64,000 nt of DNA from Paramecium tetraurelia (taxonomy: Eukaryota; Ciliophora; Oligohymenophorea; Peniculida; Parameciidae), in contig NW_001799650.1 in the NCBI RefSeq assembly GCF_000165425.1, positions 124,001 to 188,000 on the forward strand, written 5' to 3'. Below the pieces are notes generated by a model that searched no databases, was not told the DNA's origin, and worked only from the letters and a program-made list of their open reading frames with translations. This document shows, piece by piece, positions 1 through 13,227 of the stretch. The position numbers were made by a program, and so were the translations under genes. How positions within the stretch are numbered: position 1 is the first letter of the stretch; each line of letters opens with the position of its first letter.

Positions 1-2047
1 ATATTAATAGGAGGGCAACTCTTTGATTCAGAAGAATATTAGAATTTGGAATTTGAAGAGGAAGAAGATGGATAATCAAAAATAGTTGGTTAAATGCCAT
101 CGAAATAGGAAGAAGATTAAGAATAAGATAATGGAAATGCAAATGTCTATAAATCTAAGAAGACTTTTGTTCAATTTTTAAAAGAAAGCAAAAGCGCTAA
201 CTAATCAAGTTTAACATGTTTTAGATGGAATGCTGCATTACTTATCATTTTCTTAGGAGTTTTAGGTCTTCTAAATTATATTTTAACTCAACAACTATTT
301 TTTGGAGTCTATGATGGTTATAAGAATGTTATAAATAGTAACTAAAGAGTTGCTTTGGGTTAAAGAATTCTATGGTAAACAGTAGAATTATATCTATTGA
401 TTTAGCTAAACCCATATGTTGATTAAACCAAAAATATTGCTGATTAAAGGCAAAGTTTAAACTAGAGCATTTCCAATTTGTAAGAACTTTAATTCGTTTT
501 ACAATCCGCAGTTGTTGAAGGAGATTAAGTTGATTTAATTAGAACTAATTCTGTTAAAATGACTGGGAGAGATCAAAGTGGAACTTTATCAACATAATTA
601 GTGGATCTAAATTAAGGAACGGCTTAGATTTTATCAAAGGCCTTAGAATTGCTATAGAGTTATAATCCAGAGTCATAATTTTTTGTTAGTTATAATTTGC
701 TTAATAATTATTTTGAAGCTGTTGTATAGAGTGCAAACATTTATGGAGCCCAATTGAGGGATAAACTGAATGGATCCTCTATAGTCATCACCTTATTTAT
801 TGTTGCGTGTGCATTTGCTGTAGTATCAGTACCATTGATCGCATGCATGTTTAGTTTAGTAAGTCAGAACTAAGAGATTATTATGAAACTATTTTTATAA
901 ATTTAGATTAATAAAGTTAAGAAATTGGTGAATATTTGTGAAGGCTTTTTCAATTCACTTTAAGTAGGAGAAGAGGATGATGAATTGCACAGAGATAATG
1001 AAGGATTTATGGATGATGACGAAGTGTAGGATGAAGATGAGGAATATTTGGAGAGACACAAAAAGAGAAAGAAATATAAATACGATTTAAAAAATAAGCG
1101 TAACTTTTATCTTAAATTTGCTATTTCAATGGTAATGTTATTAGGATACTTTTTAACTCACTTTTTAATTGGAGATTATTTATAAAATGCCTTTAGTTCA
1201 TTAATTGATGAAATAGAAGCCACTAGCTAGTTAGTTCCTAATATTACATTTTCTAATAATGTAATAAGGTAAATGATAATTGATCCCACCTTTGAAGTTA
1301 AAGGAAGCTCCTCCTATCTCATCTCTTCCACCTTTGTTAAAGAGCTATATGATCTCAATACTAAAATCTAAAAAGAACATTCTTCAAATATTCAATATCA
1401 CAATCCTACGTATAATACACATTTTGATTCTCTGATGAAATCAGGAGCCTGTTCATACCTATTTTCAATTGTTGAAATTGATATTAATACTTGTTAATCA
1501 TTCATCGAAGGCATAATTGATTAATCCTTATCCTTAGCACTCTCAAGATATTTTGAAGATATCAGATCCCAATTATAAGAATATAATAACATTATAAAGG
1601 ATCCCTCACATAAGATATCTGGAACTCTTTACAATTTCACTTCCAATTCAACTTATAATAAAGCCTTATCTCTCCTATACACTGATACCTAAAGGAATGA
1701 AATTGGTATGTTAATTTAATTTAATTTTAGACATTTTATAAGATCTATACCTGAGACAAATCTTTTCATATACAACTGACTTATTTTTGACTAGTGTACA
1801 ATAAGATGTTGATACAAATACAACTACATCTGTAGCGATATTTATCGTATTTTTAGTTGTTTTAGTTTTGATCTACCTTTTCTTTTGGTGGCCAACTGCT
1901 ACTAAAATAAATAATGAAGTAAAATATTAAATATAAATTATTTAGATAAAGAAAACAACTTTATTATTAGCCAATATTCCTTTAAGTTTAATTAAACGAA
2001 GCAAAGCAATAAGAGAGTACTTAAATAGAATGCATGAAATTGAATGA
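1..2047 (+). CDS. Multi-pass membrane protein, C-terminal part (5' end outside window)
   Basis: The reading frame is already open at base 1 and ends at TGA 2045-2047, so the start lies upstream. One 25-base GTA...TAG intron at 1706-1730 restores the frame. About 673 residues are visible. They hold four hydrophobic segments (near residues 75, 260, 370 and 610), an acidic linker rich in D/E (residues 320-350) and long extracellular-type stretches between. The last 50 residues after the final membrane span (KTTLLLANIPLSLIKRSKAI, then REYLNR) match the C-terminal tail of the large ciliate PAS/TmcB-like membrane proteins, and the gene at 2308-6577 ends similarly. Function is unknown; a sensory or receptor role is inferred only from that family resemblance. 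Confidence 0.8.
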
Positions 2048-2307
2048 TTCTATAGAAGTTTATAATTTCATTTTTTTATTCTCCAAATATCCTTTCCATT
2101 ATTGTAAAATTTGACGGATATTCTTAGTTTCTTTAGACTTAAAGTGAGCATTACTAGAATATAATAATTAGAAATTCCTAAATAAACAAATTTAATTATT
2201 AAAGATAATAAACCAATGTAAATTTATTTTAATTATATTTTAAATTAATTTAATAATAATAAATAAAAATGAAATTATTAAAGTTAGCTAATGCAATTAT
2301 TTATTTA
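2048..2307. other. Convergent intergenic spacer
   Basis: This 260-base AT-rich gap separates two convergent genes and must hold both 3' ends. I see no gene or structured element in it. Confidence 0.6.
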
Positions 2308-5300
2308 TCAATTTTGATTTAAAAAACTTCTCATAATTCTTTCAAAAAAGTCATTAGTGAAGAGAGAATATGTCGGTAAAATTTATACGAATTGCACAAT
2401 TTGCTTAGTATTATTAATAAGTTTCTTTGCTAATTTTGTTATCCAGATCAGGATTATGAATAGGATAACTACTAAATAACAAATATTTATAATCTAATTT
2501 ATTGATAATGCATTTACATACAAAACTAATACTAGTTTATTGGTTAGATTTTTTAAATCTTCAACAAACTCTGTATTTAAATCCTTAATTATTTAAGATA
2601 AAATAAAGACACCATCTAACTCATTGTATACAAGAGTAAGTCGTTTAGTGAATTTATTAATTTCTATTTCTTTCGCAATCAAATTTTATGCATAGATTAA
2701 AACTGCTTTTAAACCTAATTACATATTTTGATTGAAGATCTAAGCACAAATAGATAAACTCTTTTATTCTATATTTTTTGGAATAAAGTTACACAAATTA
2801 GATACTTCTAATTGTTCATAATAATCTGAAAATTTCTTTGTTACTAGTATTCTAAATTAGATTAAATGTTTACTTAGAAAAATCTTTTTCTTTGGAATCA
2901 AATTCAGCAGTATTAGTTAAGGCTAATATTATTCTTTCATATATATACTCGAAATCCTCTTATGTTAAATACATTAATCTTTTTCTCTCATACAAAATTT
3001 CACGTTGTGCAAACATACAGGGAAAATCAACACCTAAATTTCCAAATCCTTTTAAATAATCTGTAGTTTCTGGATATTTTTCTAAAAAATTTTTCTACAA
3101 AAAGTAGATAGAAAAATGATTGAAAGAGAAGAAAACATAAATGCTTGATAACAATAAGCCAAACTTGAGAAGAGAATTAGTTGAGATCTTTTAAAATTTA
3201 ATTTTTGTCTGCATCTCATAAGCTTAAAATTATTAGAATTATTATTCCTTAACTTCCACGTCCAATCTATATTAAAATTTGAATGAATTATCTATCTTAA
3301 GTTGACTTAAAAATGATTAATATTTCTTGATTTCAAATTCTAATTCCCTTTCATCAACATATTATATCAAGTTGATACATTGAATTAGTCTTCTGTCTAT
3401 GATATGATGCAAAATAAAGATTAAAAGTAATAGAAATATCATCAGAGATTAATTAATAGCTAATATGGTCTCAATTTCATCTTAAATCAAACTTGCTCTT
3501 AATAAAGTCTACGATATTACATCTAGATTCAATTATTAAGCTATGTCATTTAATATCTTATAATTTTTGTAACTATAAAAAACCTGTGGGGTATCAATAG
3601 CAACTGTTTTTTCAATTTTATAATTCATTTTGAGAGTATATTAAAAATTTAATAATACCTATATAGCCGCTCTCAAAGTCATATTATATTATTCATTTTT
3701 GTATGTGTCTAAATACTAATAAGCATAAATGTGCTTAATTTACAATAAGGCCTGCAATTCCTTTTTGAATAATACCGATTATATATTTTAATTCAATTAA
3801 TCATAACCTAAATCCAAATTCGATAGTGCAAATTATGTTCTATTTGTATAATCTTCTTAACTTATTTTTAGTTCAGTTAATTGGTTTTTGTAGTTAAATA
3901 AAGTCCATCTAGTAACTAGGAACAATTCCATTGGTTAAAATATTAAATTTTTGATTTCCAATAAATTGACATCCTCTACCAAAGTGACCAGAGGGTTGTC
4001 TGTTAATTACTAAATATATATTGTTTAAATACTATTATTATGAATATTATTTGAAGCAAACCTAATAGAAACATGATGGAAATAATGAATTTGTGTATTC
4101 TATTGTAGGGAATAAATTATAGAAATTTATTGTAAAGTTCATATTTTCTATAAAATTTAGAACTTCTAAATATTTTTAAGGAAGAAACCTAAGACTGCAC
4201 ATCGTAAAATTTAGCTTATTGTTCTTCTTAAAATTGAGATTTCTTAAATTGAGATTAAAATCTTTTTGCAACTCTTTAAAATTTTACAAGAGAAACTTCC
4301 TCATCTCTAGGTGTAAATATTTGTTATTAAACCAAGTTTTTTTCATCAATATAAAGATAATTGTTTTTATTTTGTTTACTATTCAGGTCTTCTGAAAATT
4401 CATAAGGGTCCAAAATTATATTATTTTCAAGTTCAAAAGGAATCATCTCAAAAGTATGTCTTTCTGCAATCTATTCTTCAAAAACTTCTTCATTTTTCTT
4501 GATTATCTACTTTTTAAAATTATCAAATTATATAATCATATAAAGCATTTTATCATGATGCATTTTTACAGTAATATTCACATCGCAATAATAATTCATT
4601 TCAGTTTTTTGTTCAGAGAAATTATTAGCACTTAAGATTTGATCAGACTACATAACAATCATGTTCTCTAAGTAGCAACTTTCTGTTATTTAAGTGACAG
4701 AAGGTATAAATTTATCAATTTATTAACCTATTTTAAAATATTTACTTAAATTCACAAAATCACTAAAATCTGCACTCATCGAAGTAATTTAATAGTGTTG
4801 ATTTACAATAACTGTTTTGGTTTATAAAAGTGTAGGTTAGAATAAGCAAACAAAATCCACTTCATTAGTATAAAAAATATCAATAGCAAATTGAACATTT
4901 TCTATAAAACTTTCATTGGCAATGTAATTGTTGTGAAGAGTTCTAACATATTTGGATTAGCCGTCGGTAACAAACTTGTCTACCAGTAAGGAATGCCATT
5001 CTCTAACACCAATGGGAACAAGTTCTTCAAGGGTTTTATTGCAAAAAGTCTTGGGAGCATTACTAGATATGGATTTAATTATAAGCTTATTGTTTTGATA
5101 GTTTGCAACTAAATAAATTAACTTGGATAACACTGAATCATTAAATTTAATTTAAGTTTCTTGAGATGTTGAGAAACTACTTTATATTTATTAAGCCTTC
5201 AGCAAGTCATTCACAATTTCAGAATAAAAAAATACTAATAATGATTAGATCATCATACTATTTTATTAATTATAGTATTATTCTAATTGATGACTTATAG

Positions 5301-6577
5301 AAGTAACTTTATCAGTATATAGCATCAATTGGTTGAAATCGATATCTTTAAAATTTTGTAGTAAAAGCAGTTTGTTTTGAATCAAATTATTCAATGAATT
5401 TGAAAGCAATATATTACGTTAATCATTTTTCATTAGTTATTAACAAACGCCCTTTAAGGTTTGGTTAGGCTTTGATATTTTGATAGTTATCTAATCGATA
5501 CATTATTTCATTTATTAATTGCATTTTGCCCTTCTCATTATCCCTAGATCTTTTAAATTGTTTAAAATTATAAAACACTAAAAAACCTTTCCTTCTTAAA
5601 ACAAAATCGAAGCTTTTAAGATAGGATCATCAACATTATGATTTTAAAATTATTAATAAAGAATAATTTTTAGTAAAAACGGTAATAAAGATAAAGTGAT
5701 TAAATCTTCATAATGAACAAAATTAATTATTCCAAATAAAATTGTGGCTAAATGAAATGATGCTGCTAATTTTCTAATTATACTATTTCTATAATTGTTA
5801 TAGTAAACTATTAAAGTTAATTAAAAACCAGACTTGATTAAAGCTAATATTTATAACACAATTTAATCAAATTGAAATAGGTAAAAATAAATTAGCAGTA
5901 TATTTAATATAAACTCTAAAGTATTTAAGTAATTAGAGTATGACACTTAAAAATTAATTGTATTTACAGTAAGAGTTCCTTAGACTAATAAAACATCAAA
6001 AAATGCAAGTATGCTTATAAATAATCCGATAGTAAGTCCGAATTAATCTTCCATTTACTCAAGTACAAAATTTAGCAACGCAGTCTTCAATAATGTATTA
6101 AATAAACTAATCAGTGAAGCCCCATATAAATTTTGATTAAACATAAATACAAACCATAGAACTATAAACGCTAGCATTAAATAGTTCAAGAATTCTATCT
6201 TTATTATCAGTTAGGGCCTTGCTATAAGCACCAATATTTATATCCACGATTTCTCATTCCATTAATAGATATAGGATAGATTAACTAACGAATGTTGTAA
6301 CAACAAAATATTGACTAAATACTCGGGAAGGATGTAAGCTTTGTTTTCAAATTCTAATAGTTTGCCAAGAAACTTTACAATATATTAGTTTTTCTTAAAC
6401 ATATTAATAAAGCTGTATTAATATTGATTATCTCAATTATAAAGTATATATTCGAAAGTAATTATTCTGAGTATTAATTAATATTAAATTAAGCTTTATA
6501 ATTATATATTTAATGAATTCATTCTTCAGTTTATGTTCCTTACTATTCTCCATTAGATTAATCTTATTTTTGCTCAT
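2308..6577 (-). CDS. Giant multi-pass PAS/TmcB-like membrane protein
   Basis: The coding strand is minus, from an ATG at 6577 (an alternative Met lies at 6553) to TGA 2310-2308. It encodes roughly 1400 residues. The N-terminal third carries 8 to 10 hydrophobic spans, including NLYGASLISLFNTLLKTALL. A helical middle follows, then a PAS-like region near 4600-5050, then a TM-loop-TM tail ending in ILPTYSLFTNDFFERIMRSF. A 25-base intron (GTAAAG...TAG) near 6375-6400 is needed to keep frame; at least one more is needed around 4000, and I did not resolve every junction. The architecture matches the large ciliate family often annotated as PAS-domain or TmcB-like. It lies convergent to a relative at 1-2047. 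Ligand and function are unknown. Confidence 0.75.
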
Positions 6578-7486
6578 TGTTATTTTAACCTAATTGAGCA
6601 CAAACTTCTTATTTCTAATATATATTATAAAAATACATTATTTTATACATTTGATTGTTCAACAATAATTTATGTATTATTTAAAGAATAAAATGTTTTA
6701 GCAAATTCATCAGGTTATAATCTGGTAGCAGCAATTAATTTGCCTTTGACATCCTTCTCTCTCTGTTGAGTTGCCTATAATTTTTGCACTATTTACAGTT
6801 CCTCAATTTCTAATTATTTGATATGTAATTCCCTTTCTTCATTTTCTTGAATTGTTTTGAATTTCTCTTTGTCCAATTCTTACTTTATTTTATTTCTTTT
6901 TTCATTTAATTTTTCTCGAATTAAAACCTCGGATAAATTTTACTCTTATTTTCTTAAGGCAGCCTTTAATTTCTAATTTTCATGCCACTTTTTTTATTCC
7001 TCTATAAACTTAAATTGCTCATATTTTAATAATTTTCTGTAATTTTGGGCTTCATTATGCTTATATTATCTAAATTCTTATTTGACTATCTTCAATTAAT
7101 TTCTTTCTATCGTTGTTTTAATATAGAGTTCTGTATTTCTCTCATTGCCAGTTGATTATTCCGTCAATTCTCTTGTATTATTTTATGCACTTCTATAATA
7201 AATTGCATTTTTTTGTAATTTTTGTTGTTTCTATAATAATTATTTTATTTGTTACTTTCATTTATGCAGCAACTTTCTATTTATAAACATCTGATGTCAA
7301 TTCTTCTGTTTATTTAATTCTTTTAATTAATTTGCCTTCCTCATTCCTAAGTTATCTAATTCTATTTTCCACACATTAAGCTTATAATTCCAGTTCTTTT
7401 TTTCTTCTTTTTACTTCGTTTAATGTTGCTTCTTCAGAATAATTTAATAAATAAAGTTCTTAGCTTTAAGTAATCTTAGGCAGCAT
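6574..7486 (-). CDS. Coiled-coil protein
   Basis: ATG at 7486, one 25-base GTA...TAG intron at 7231-7255, TGA at 6574-6576; 295 residues, exons summing to whole codons. The protein is almost entirely charged heptad-like helix (EKQ-rich; for example EVKRRKKELELQ and QNEERELHIKQLEIEELQ-like stretches), typical of ciliate cytoskeletal or basal-body coiled coils. No catalytic motif is seen. The stop codon overlaps the start of the next gene on the same strand as ATGA, which is unusual; either the downstream gene really starts at its second Met (6553) or the 3' end is read wrongly. Specific role unknown. Confidence 0.65.
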
Positions 7487-7816
7487 TTAATAAATTATTA
7501 TTAATTGTCAATTACTTTCCCATGATCTAATATACATATTTTATATGCAAAAATAATAATAAAAAGATCGTTGAAATGAAAAACATAGTATCAAAAAAGC
7601 ATTTCCTTCAAAAACATTTTCTCAATAACCAGGCTCAGGCTAACTTAATTAATCCTAATTAAATGTCAAACAGTCTTTAAACCTCCATCTTAACAAAAAT
7701 GTAAAAAAAGATAGAAATGATTTTTTTGGCAACCAGGGCTCAATTAGGCTTGATTACATAAAATAGGGGTTAGTTAAGAATTATTTTATGAAAATATGAA
7801 TTCTCACTTTTAGGTT
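7487..7816. other. Intergenic region with a degenerate repeat
   Basis: No convincing gene is seen. Two similar segments occur at about 7624-7650 (AACCAGGCTCAGGCTAACTT) and 7730-7757 (AACCAGGGCTCAATTAGGCT), a weak imperfect direct repeat of unknown meaning. The spacer separates divergently oriented reading frames. Confidence 0.35.
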
Positions 7817-8098
7817 ATGATGCAAAAGAGAGATGAAATTTGTAAGAAATTTAAATTATTTATCATCATAGATATAGAAGGAGGCTGTCTCGATCTAGAA
7901 ACTAAAGCAAAAAAAAGCCTCTTACTTTATTCTGTAGTTTTTATATAGAATCCTCATTTTGAAAGAGATTGCACCTTTGTTATGAAAACTAACCAACCAG
8001 GATTTTATAAGAGGTCTTAAGTTCCATATCATAAACTAGAATTAAAGTAAAGTAAGCAGCCATCAGAATGTTTAATTATCACAATAAAGAGAATCTGA
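7817..8098 (+). CDS. Small hypothetical protein (weak call)
   Basis: An open frame of 94 codons runs from tandem ATGs at 7817/7820 to TGA 8096-8098, with Gln codons TAA/TAG used inside. The product would be basic and begin MMQKRDEICKKFKLFIIIDI. I recognise no family. It could be a real short gene or a leftover exon of a decayed one. Confidence 0.3.
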
Positions 8099-8391
8099 TA
8101 GGCAATTTAATTAGTAATTATATATATATAAATCCAATAACTCGAAATGGGTTGAAAGAGACTTATAAAAAGGTCTATAATGCAAATTATTATGGAGATC
8201 AACTATGCATAAAATTCTATTTTAAGTAAGTGTAATAATTTACCTAAAGAATAGAGATTTGGATGGTATAAAGAAGTGGGATATTTAATTGTGATTATTT
8301 ATAATTATATAATATCATAGAGTAGCTCACTTAAAATATATTATTATTTATCATCTAGATTATCGAATTATTATAATATATTAATTAAATA

Positions 8392-10746
8392 ATGCATAAT
8401 TTTCTGTTCGAAAATAGACTATCAACTTACTCAACCTTTAGTCCTTTCGGTTCTACCAAAAACTCTAAACCAGGCATAATAACAAAGATAAAAAACAAGA
8501 TTTAGGATTTATTCCTACCCTCAATTAACCCATCAAGTACAATTTAACGGATACAATACTATAATGAATTAAATTTAGAAAAAGAACTATCTCATTAATT
8601 TAAAAATAAACTTGCAATTGTAGATCACCTTCTACCTAAAAAAGAGGAAAATATAACTTTAAAGCGAAAGTCCCTCTATACCTTTGATGAATAACGCGAG
8701 GAAGTTGTCTAAAACGAAAATTAAATATCAAAAGAAGCCTAAAGCAATAGTGTCAACAGAAAAATAGATTAGTCACCTTAAGTTAACGAAACCAAGAAAT
8801 AAAAGAAGTTTAAAAAAAATCATGCTAAAATTGAAAAACCTAGAAAAATGGAAGGTAATTTTTTTTTTAATTAACTAATAGCAGACTAATAATAGAGAGA
8901 CTATGATTTTAATAAAAAATCTTAGAATTAAAATATTGAATCAAATTAAGAAAATTCCTCGGGTTACATATCAAATTATTAAACATAAAACAATGATTGT
9001 TTCAAAGACTGTATCAAATCTGCAACTCCATATAAGAAATAAAAAGGATTGACAAATGAATAAATGGATAAAAAAAATTAAGTTGAAATTTAATCTTTTA
9101 AATAAGATCAAAAATTTGATTCCCAATAGATGCATGATTTAAAACAGTAAATCTAAGAAACTCAAAATGGTAATTCCATCGTTGGCGTCAAATAAATTAT
9201 TTAAGAAAATGAATTATTTTCAAGTTCTACTGGTACTAATACAAAAGGAGAAATTATGGAGTCCTTATTGAGAATTGAACATATTTTTTATTCTCAAAAG
9301 TCTGATTCCGAGATGTTAGAGGAGAAACGCTCGAATCATAGCTAACTTGAAATTTAGAATAAACTATTTTCTTACTTTCACTCAGATCTTGAAGAACGAA
9401 TTGATTTTGATAAAAAAGCCGAATTAGAATAAAATAGAAATCCAAATGATGTCAAAAGTACTAAAAGTATTAATTAAAATTAGACAGTCCTAGAAACATA
9501 GTAATAATAATAATAATAAGTTAAAAAATAAAGAAATTTAATATTAGATTCAGTAATTATAAACTTATAAATTCAATGCAGTCGTTAGAAATAAATTGAC
9601 TGTAAGGAAGAGCAATAAAAAGTGATTTCTCAATAGTCAGATTAATAAAAATTAAATTAAGTTATTTAAGAGGATAGTATCATTAATCATAGTTATGAGA
9701 AAATTTAGATATCCAATAAACAAGAATTGAAATTGCAATATAATACCATCAAATAGGAAGAAATTTCATAATAAACATAAGTTGAAAAAAAAGTCCAGCA
9801 TGGATAACTTCAAAAATAACTAGATGAAAAACTTGAGACTCCTCTAACTTAAAATTAATTGTCAACTATTAATTAAGAAGGCACTCCAAAAACTCCAAAG
9901 ATTACTTAAGAGATTGATCAATAGAAACAATTAGATGCAAAATAAGATTAAATGTAAAAGCAAAACAATCCATTTTTAGATACAAGTTCTCATATCAGCT
10001 CAGATTAAGTAAGTTAATATTTTTTGTAAGGTTTTTTAACAGGAAATTCTTAATTTCCTTTACAATAGTAACAATGTACAAGAAATCAAAATTTTTTAGA
10101 TTTATTTAAGGTTTAGACCAATAATTAACTTTTCAATTTCAATGTCCCTTTACAAAATCAAGGATATCAAACTTAAAACATAAATAACTCATAAAATATA
10201 GCTTAAAAGAATGATTCAAGCTTGGTTTATAAGCAAATGGAAATCATTGATCAAATACCATTCTCAGAATAATTCAATGTAACTTAACAAAACAATTATC
10301 ATCAAACAATATCCAATTATTTTACACCGAATTTTGAATAAAAATATTGCCAACCTGCCACCTATTAGTAATCTCAATCAAGTAATGAGTTGATTAGTTA
10401 CTAAGCACCTATATAGCAATAGAGCCTGTTTCCATAAATGCAGTAATCTTCTTATCAAATATCAAGCATTAATTTATTTTAATCAAATTCCCCTTAGCCA
10501 AGCACCAATATGAATTGTTGCTAAGAAGAAGGTAGAATAAATCATATTTATACTAAATAGGATGTACTTTCATTATTTCAAGATACAAGTATGAAGTAGG
10601 ATTAAAGTAATAAATAAAACATAAATTTAGATTTATTTGTTATTGATTCTGTTTAAAGTAGCAATTCATAAAGTAACTCTTAATTCTATAACTAAAATAG
10701 CAGCTTTTAGGGATTCAAAAGAAAACAACGTATTAATAATAATTGA
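8392..10746 (+). CDS. Gln/Asn-rich low-complexity protein
   Basis: ATG at 8392, TGA at 10744-10746, about 775 residues. A 27-base GTA...TAG intron is proposed at 8855-8881; its length is a multiple of three without TGA, so the frame cannot prove it. The first 60 residues are different from the rest: a short F/S/T-rich start, then an amphipathic basic helix (GIITKIKNKIQDLFLPS). The remainder is disordered, very rich in Q, N, S and K, with scattered short hydrophobic pairs (LDLF, NLFQS) and a basic end (GFKRKQRINNN). Such composition suits a prion-like, condensate-forming or scaffold protein. A membrane-binding N-terminal helix plus basic tail recalls Nup1/Nup153-type nucleoporins, but FG repeats are absent, so this is only a suggestion. 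Confidence 0.7.
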
Positions 10747-10792
10747 AATGGTTTTAAATAATGAAATATTATATATATATATAAAGGATTAA

Positions 10793-12223
10793 TCACTTTT
10801 ATTAAAAATTGTATAATTAAGAATTAATGACAAAATCCTCATTCTTTTGGAATTCTAACATTCCTTTATTATACTATTCTGATAATTATCCAATTTCATT
10901 GTTAAACATGATAAAGTTAGGATCTAATTTTTTCTTTTATTTTTATTATTGTTCTTTTTCAATTTAGCAATCAATCTTTTTATTTTCTAAATCTTAATGA
11001 TAAATTGGATAATTTAGATCTTGAAATTCTTAATTTATTTACGTGATAAACTCCAATTATTTATAATCAATTTCAGGATCTCTTATTTATTCATTTTGAG
11101 GTTCTGGTACAACTTCCTCTTAGTCTGCCTATATTTCCTAATCAAATTCTGGTAATTAATAATCTTCTTTTTATTAATTCTAAATTCTTTCAGCCACATT
11201 CTCTATTTTGCTATGTAATTTTTAATCTAACAAGATTTCTATCAGTTCCAATTTATTCAATAGTCCCTTACGAGTAGCTTTTATTTTAATCACAAATTCC
11301 TTGAATGGTTACCAATTTATTTCGAAAATATCAATAAAAATGGTGTAATCTTTAAAATATGAAAGAAGTTCCTCCTTAGAAATATAGCCTGTCTTTTATT
11401 TATCTATTTATTGAAATATTTTAGTAACTAAGAAGTTGAAATTTTTCTTAAAGATTTTCTAATCCAATTTAACCTTTTCATCTAGAATTTAATAAAATAG
11501 CATCTATTATTTTTTCTTTCTCTTTTCTTATTCCCTTTTCATGATGATTGATTTTGATTCTTACTCTAACTTGATTTCTTCTTCAGGTTAGATATAATCT
11601 TCAACTAATTCAAACTGATTTTGCTATTTTTGTTTAACCCAATTATCTTTTTTGGTCACTAAGTCAAATTCTTTCTATTCCTTACTTTCAAGACCTCTTT
11701 AGATTTTATTTGTTAACTCTTTTTTTGTTTAATAATGTTCAAACTTTTATTGATAAATCTTTTTTGCTTTCATTTCAGATTCTTTGATTGGTTCTGGTTT
11801 TTTCAGATAAGGCTCATACTTGGCCACTATTCTATTAACGAAATCATCAAGTCTCTTATCTTCTTTTTCTTTCTTTTCTTGTTCAATTTATTATTTAGTC
11901 TTTATAACTGGTTTCTTGAATAATTTTGCATCTTGCCTTTTTCTTTCTTCTCGATTATATTTTTTTTCGAAAAGTTCTGCTTTTTGATTGATGACTTTAA
12001 CTTCTTCATTGATTTTTTTGACTTACTTATTCACTTATTTTAAATATTCTTATGTTGGGATCTCAGGTTGATAGGGTGGATAAATGTAATTTTACTTAGG
12101 GATATCATCAATATCTTCTAAAACAGGTTTTCTGGCCTCTCTCATGATCTATAGTTTGGCCTATATCAGCTTGTTGTTGTTAGCACATTAAGCCAACTTT
12201 TCTGAAACAACTTAATTTAACAT
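10793..12223 (-). CDS. EF-hand coiled-coil protein
   Basis: A single uninterrupted frame of 476 residues runs from ATG 12223 to TGA 10795-10793. The N-terminal half is charged helix with repeated EEIKVIN/KEKEDKR-type stretches. Around residues 280-300 lies a good EF-hand loop (DKQKTGYISKEE: D1, Q3, T5, G6, I8, E12), followed by a degenerate second one. The C-terminus is helical and acidic. It probably binds one calcium ion. The gene is divergent from the SPF30-like gene, only 31 bases from start to start. Role unknown; ciliary or cortical function would be typical for such proteins in ciliates. Confidence 0.75.
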
Positions 12224-12254
12224 TGTTGTGAATTTGATTATAAAATTAAATACA
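12224..12254. promoter_or_regulatory. 31-base bidirectional promoter gap
   Basis: Only 31 bases separate the two divergent ATG codons at 12223 (-) and 12255 (+). Any promoter and both 5' leaders must fit here or overlap the coding regions. No TATA-like element can be singled out because the whole gap is AT-rich. Confidence 0.4.
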
Positions 12255-13187
12255 ATGTCTGAAGCATACAAGAAGTAGAAGATAGATTCATTTGATTATT
12301 ATGATCCACCTGAGAATTATTAGCCACCTGTGCAACAATTAGATCAAAGCAAAGTGATTGAGGCTTACAAAACTTTGATTATGTTGAAAAACCATATGTT
12401 TAAAGTGAATCTTCTACTTTCCCATGAGGAAGAGAGTTCAACAATAGCAGAATTAAAAAACATCAAGGATGAATTGGTATTAGCAAAGGAGGCACAAGAG
12501 AAAGAAATAGCATCATTACAAAAGACTCAAGACAATTTATTTAGTGTAAATAGACTCAATGGAGAAGATATTGATAAATTAGCTAAGGCATATCATGAAT
12601 AGGATAGAAAATGGTACAATGCCAAACTCATTTAGATAGATACAGAGGAATAAGAAGCTGACATCTAATTTATTGGTTATTAAGAGGTAGTGAAAATGCA
12701 TGCCATTTTTATTAAAGTTCAACCTATTCCAGATAGTAAATTATTTACAGTGGGATAATAATGCGAAGCAATATACTCCTCAGACGGTCGTTACTATTTA
12801 GGAGCAATCGAAAAAGTAACTGAAGAAGGGTATCACATAAGATTTAAGAAAAATTCAAATAGGGAGATTGTTCCTTTAATTTATCTAAGGGAAGCTAAGA
12901 AATAGTTAAATGATTCTAAAAAGATGAATTTCGAAGAGATGGATGAATTTCAAGTTCCTGATAACTTGAAATATCTGCCTACTGATAATGAATAGTAGAG
13001 ATAGGCAAAAAAGAAGAAAATCAAGGCAATGAAACAAACATTCAAATTATCTAAAATTACTAAGTATGCTCAAGAGAAATAATCATCTTGGCAGTCTTTT
13101 GCCTAGAAGATTTCAACTATCAAGCCAGATCTGGGTTAGAAGGCAGAAAGCATTTATAGATAAAAATGTGATTAGTTGAAAGAATGA
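12255..13187 (+). CDS. Tudor-domain splicing factor, SPF30/SMNDC1-like
   Basis: One intronless frame of 310 residues. Residues 40-125 form a coiled coil. A Tudor domain occupies about residues 175-225, with the family pattern C-A-Y-S-DGRYY-GAIE...Y-I-F-K-N-EIV-L (EAIYSSDGRYYLGAIEKVTE). The basic C-terminal part (KKKKIKAMKQTFK, SSWQSFAQK) matches the SPF30 tail, which carries a similar WQ-F motif. SPF30 joins the U4/U6.U5 tri-snRNP to the pre-spliceosome and its Tudor domain binds symmetrically dimethylated arginine in Sm proteins. That this gene does the same is inference from the domain order. It is divergent from 10793-12223. Confidence 0.8.
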
Positions 13188-13227
13188 TAAATAATTATAT
13201 ATATATATATAATTTAATTTGTGATTA

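Noticed and set aside
2269-2507. A plus-strand frame beginning MKLLKLANAIIYLSILIQ that looks like a secreted protein.
   Set aside because: It lies antisense to the well-supported C-terminal exon of the giant minus-strand gene and stops after about 78 codons.
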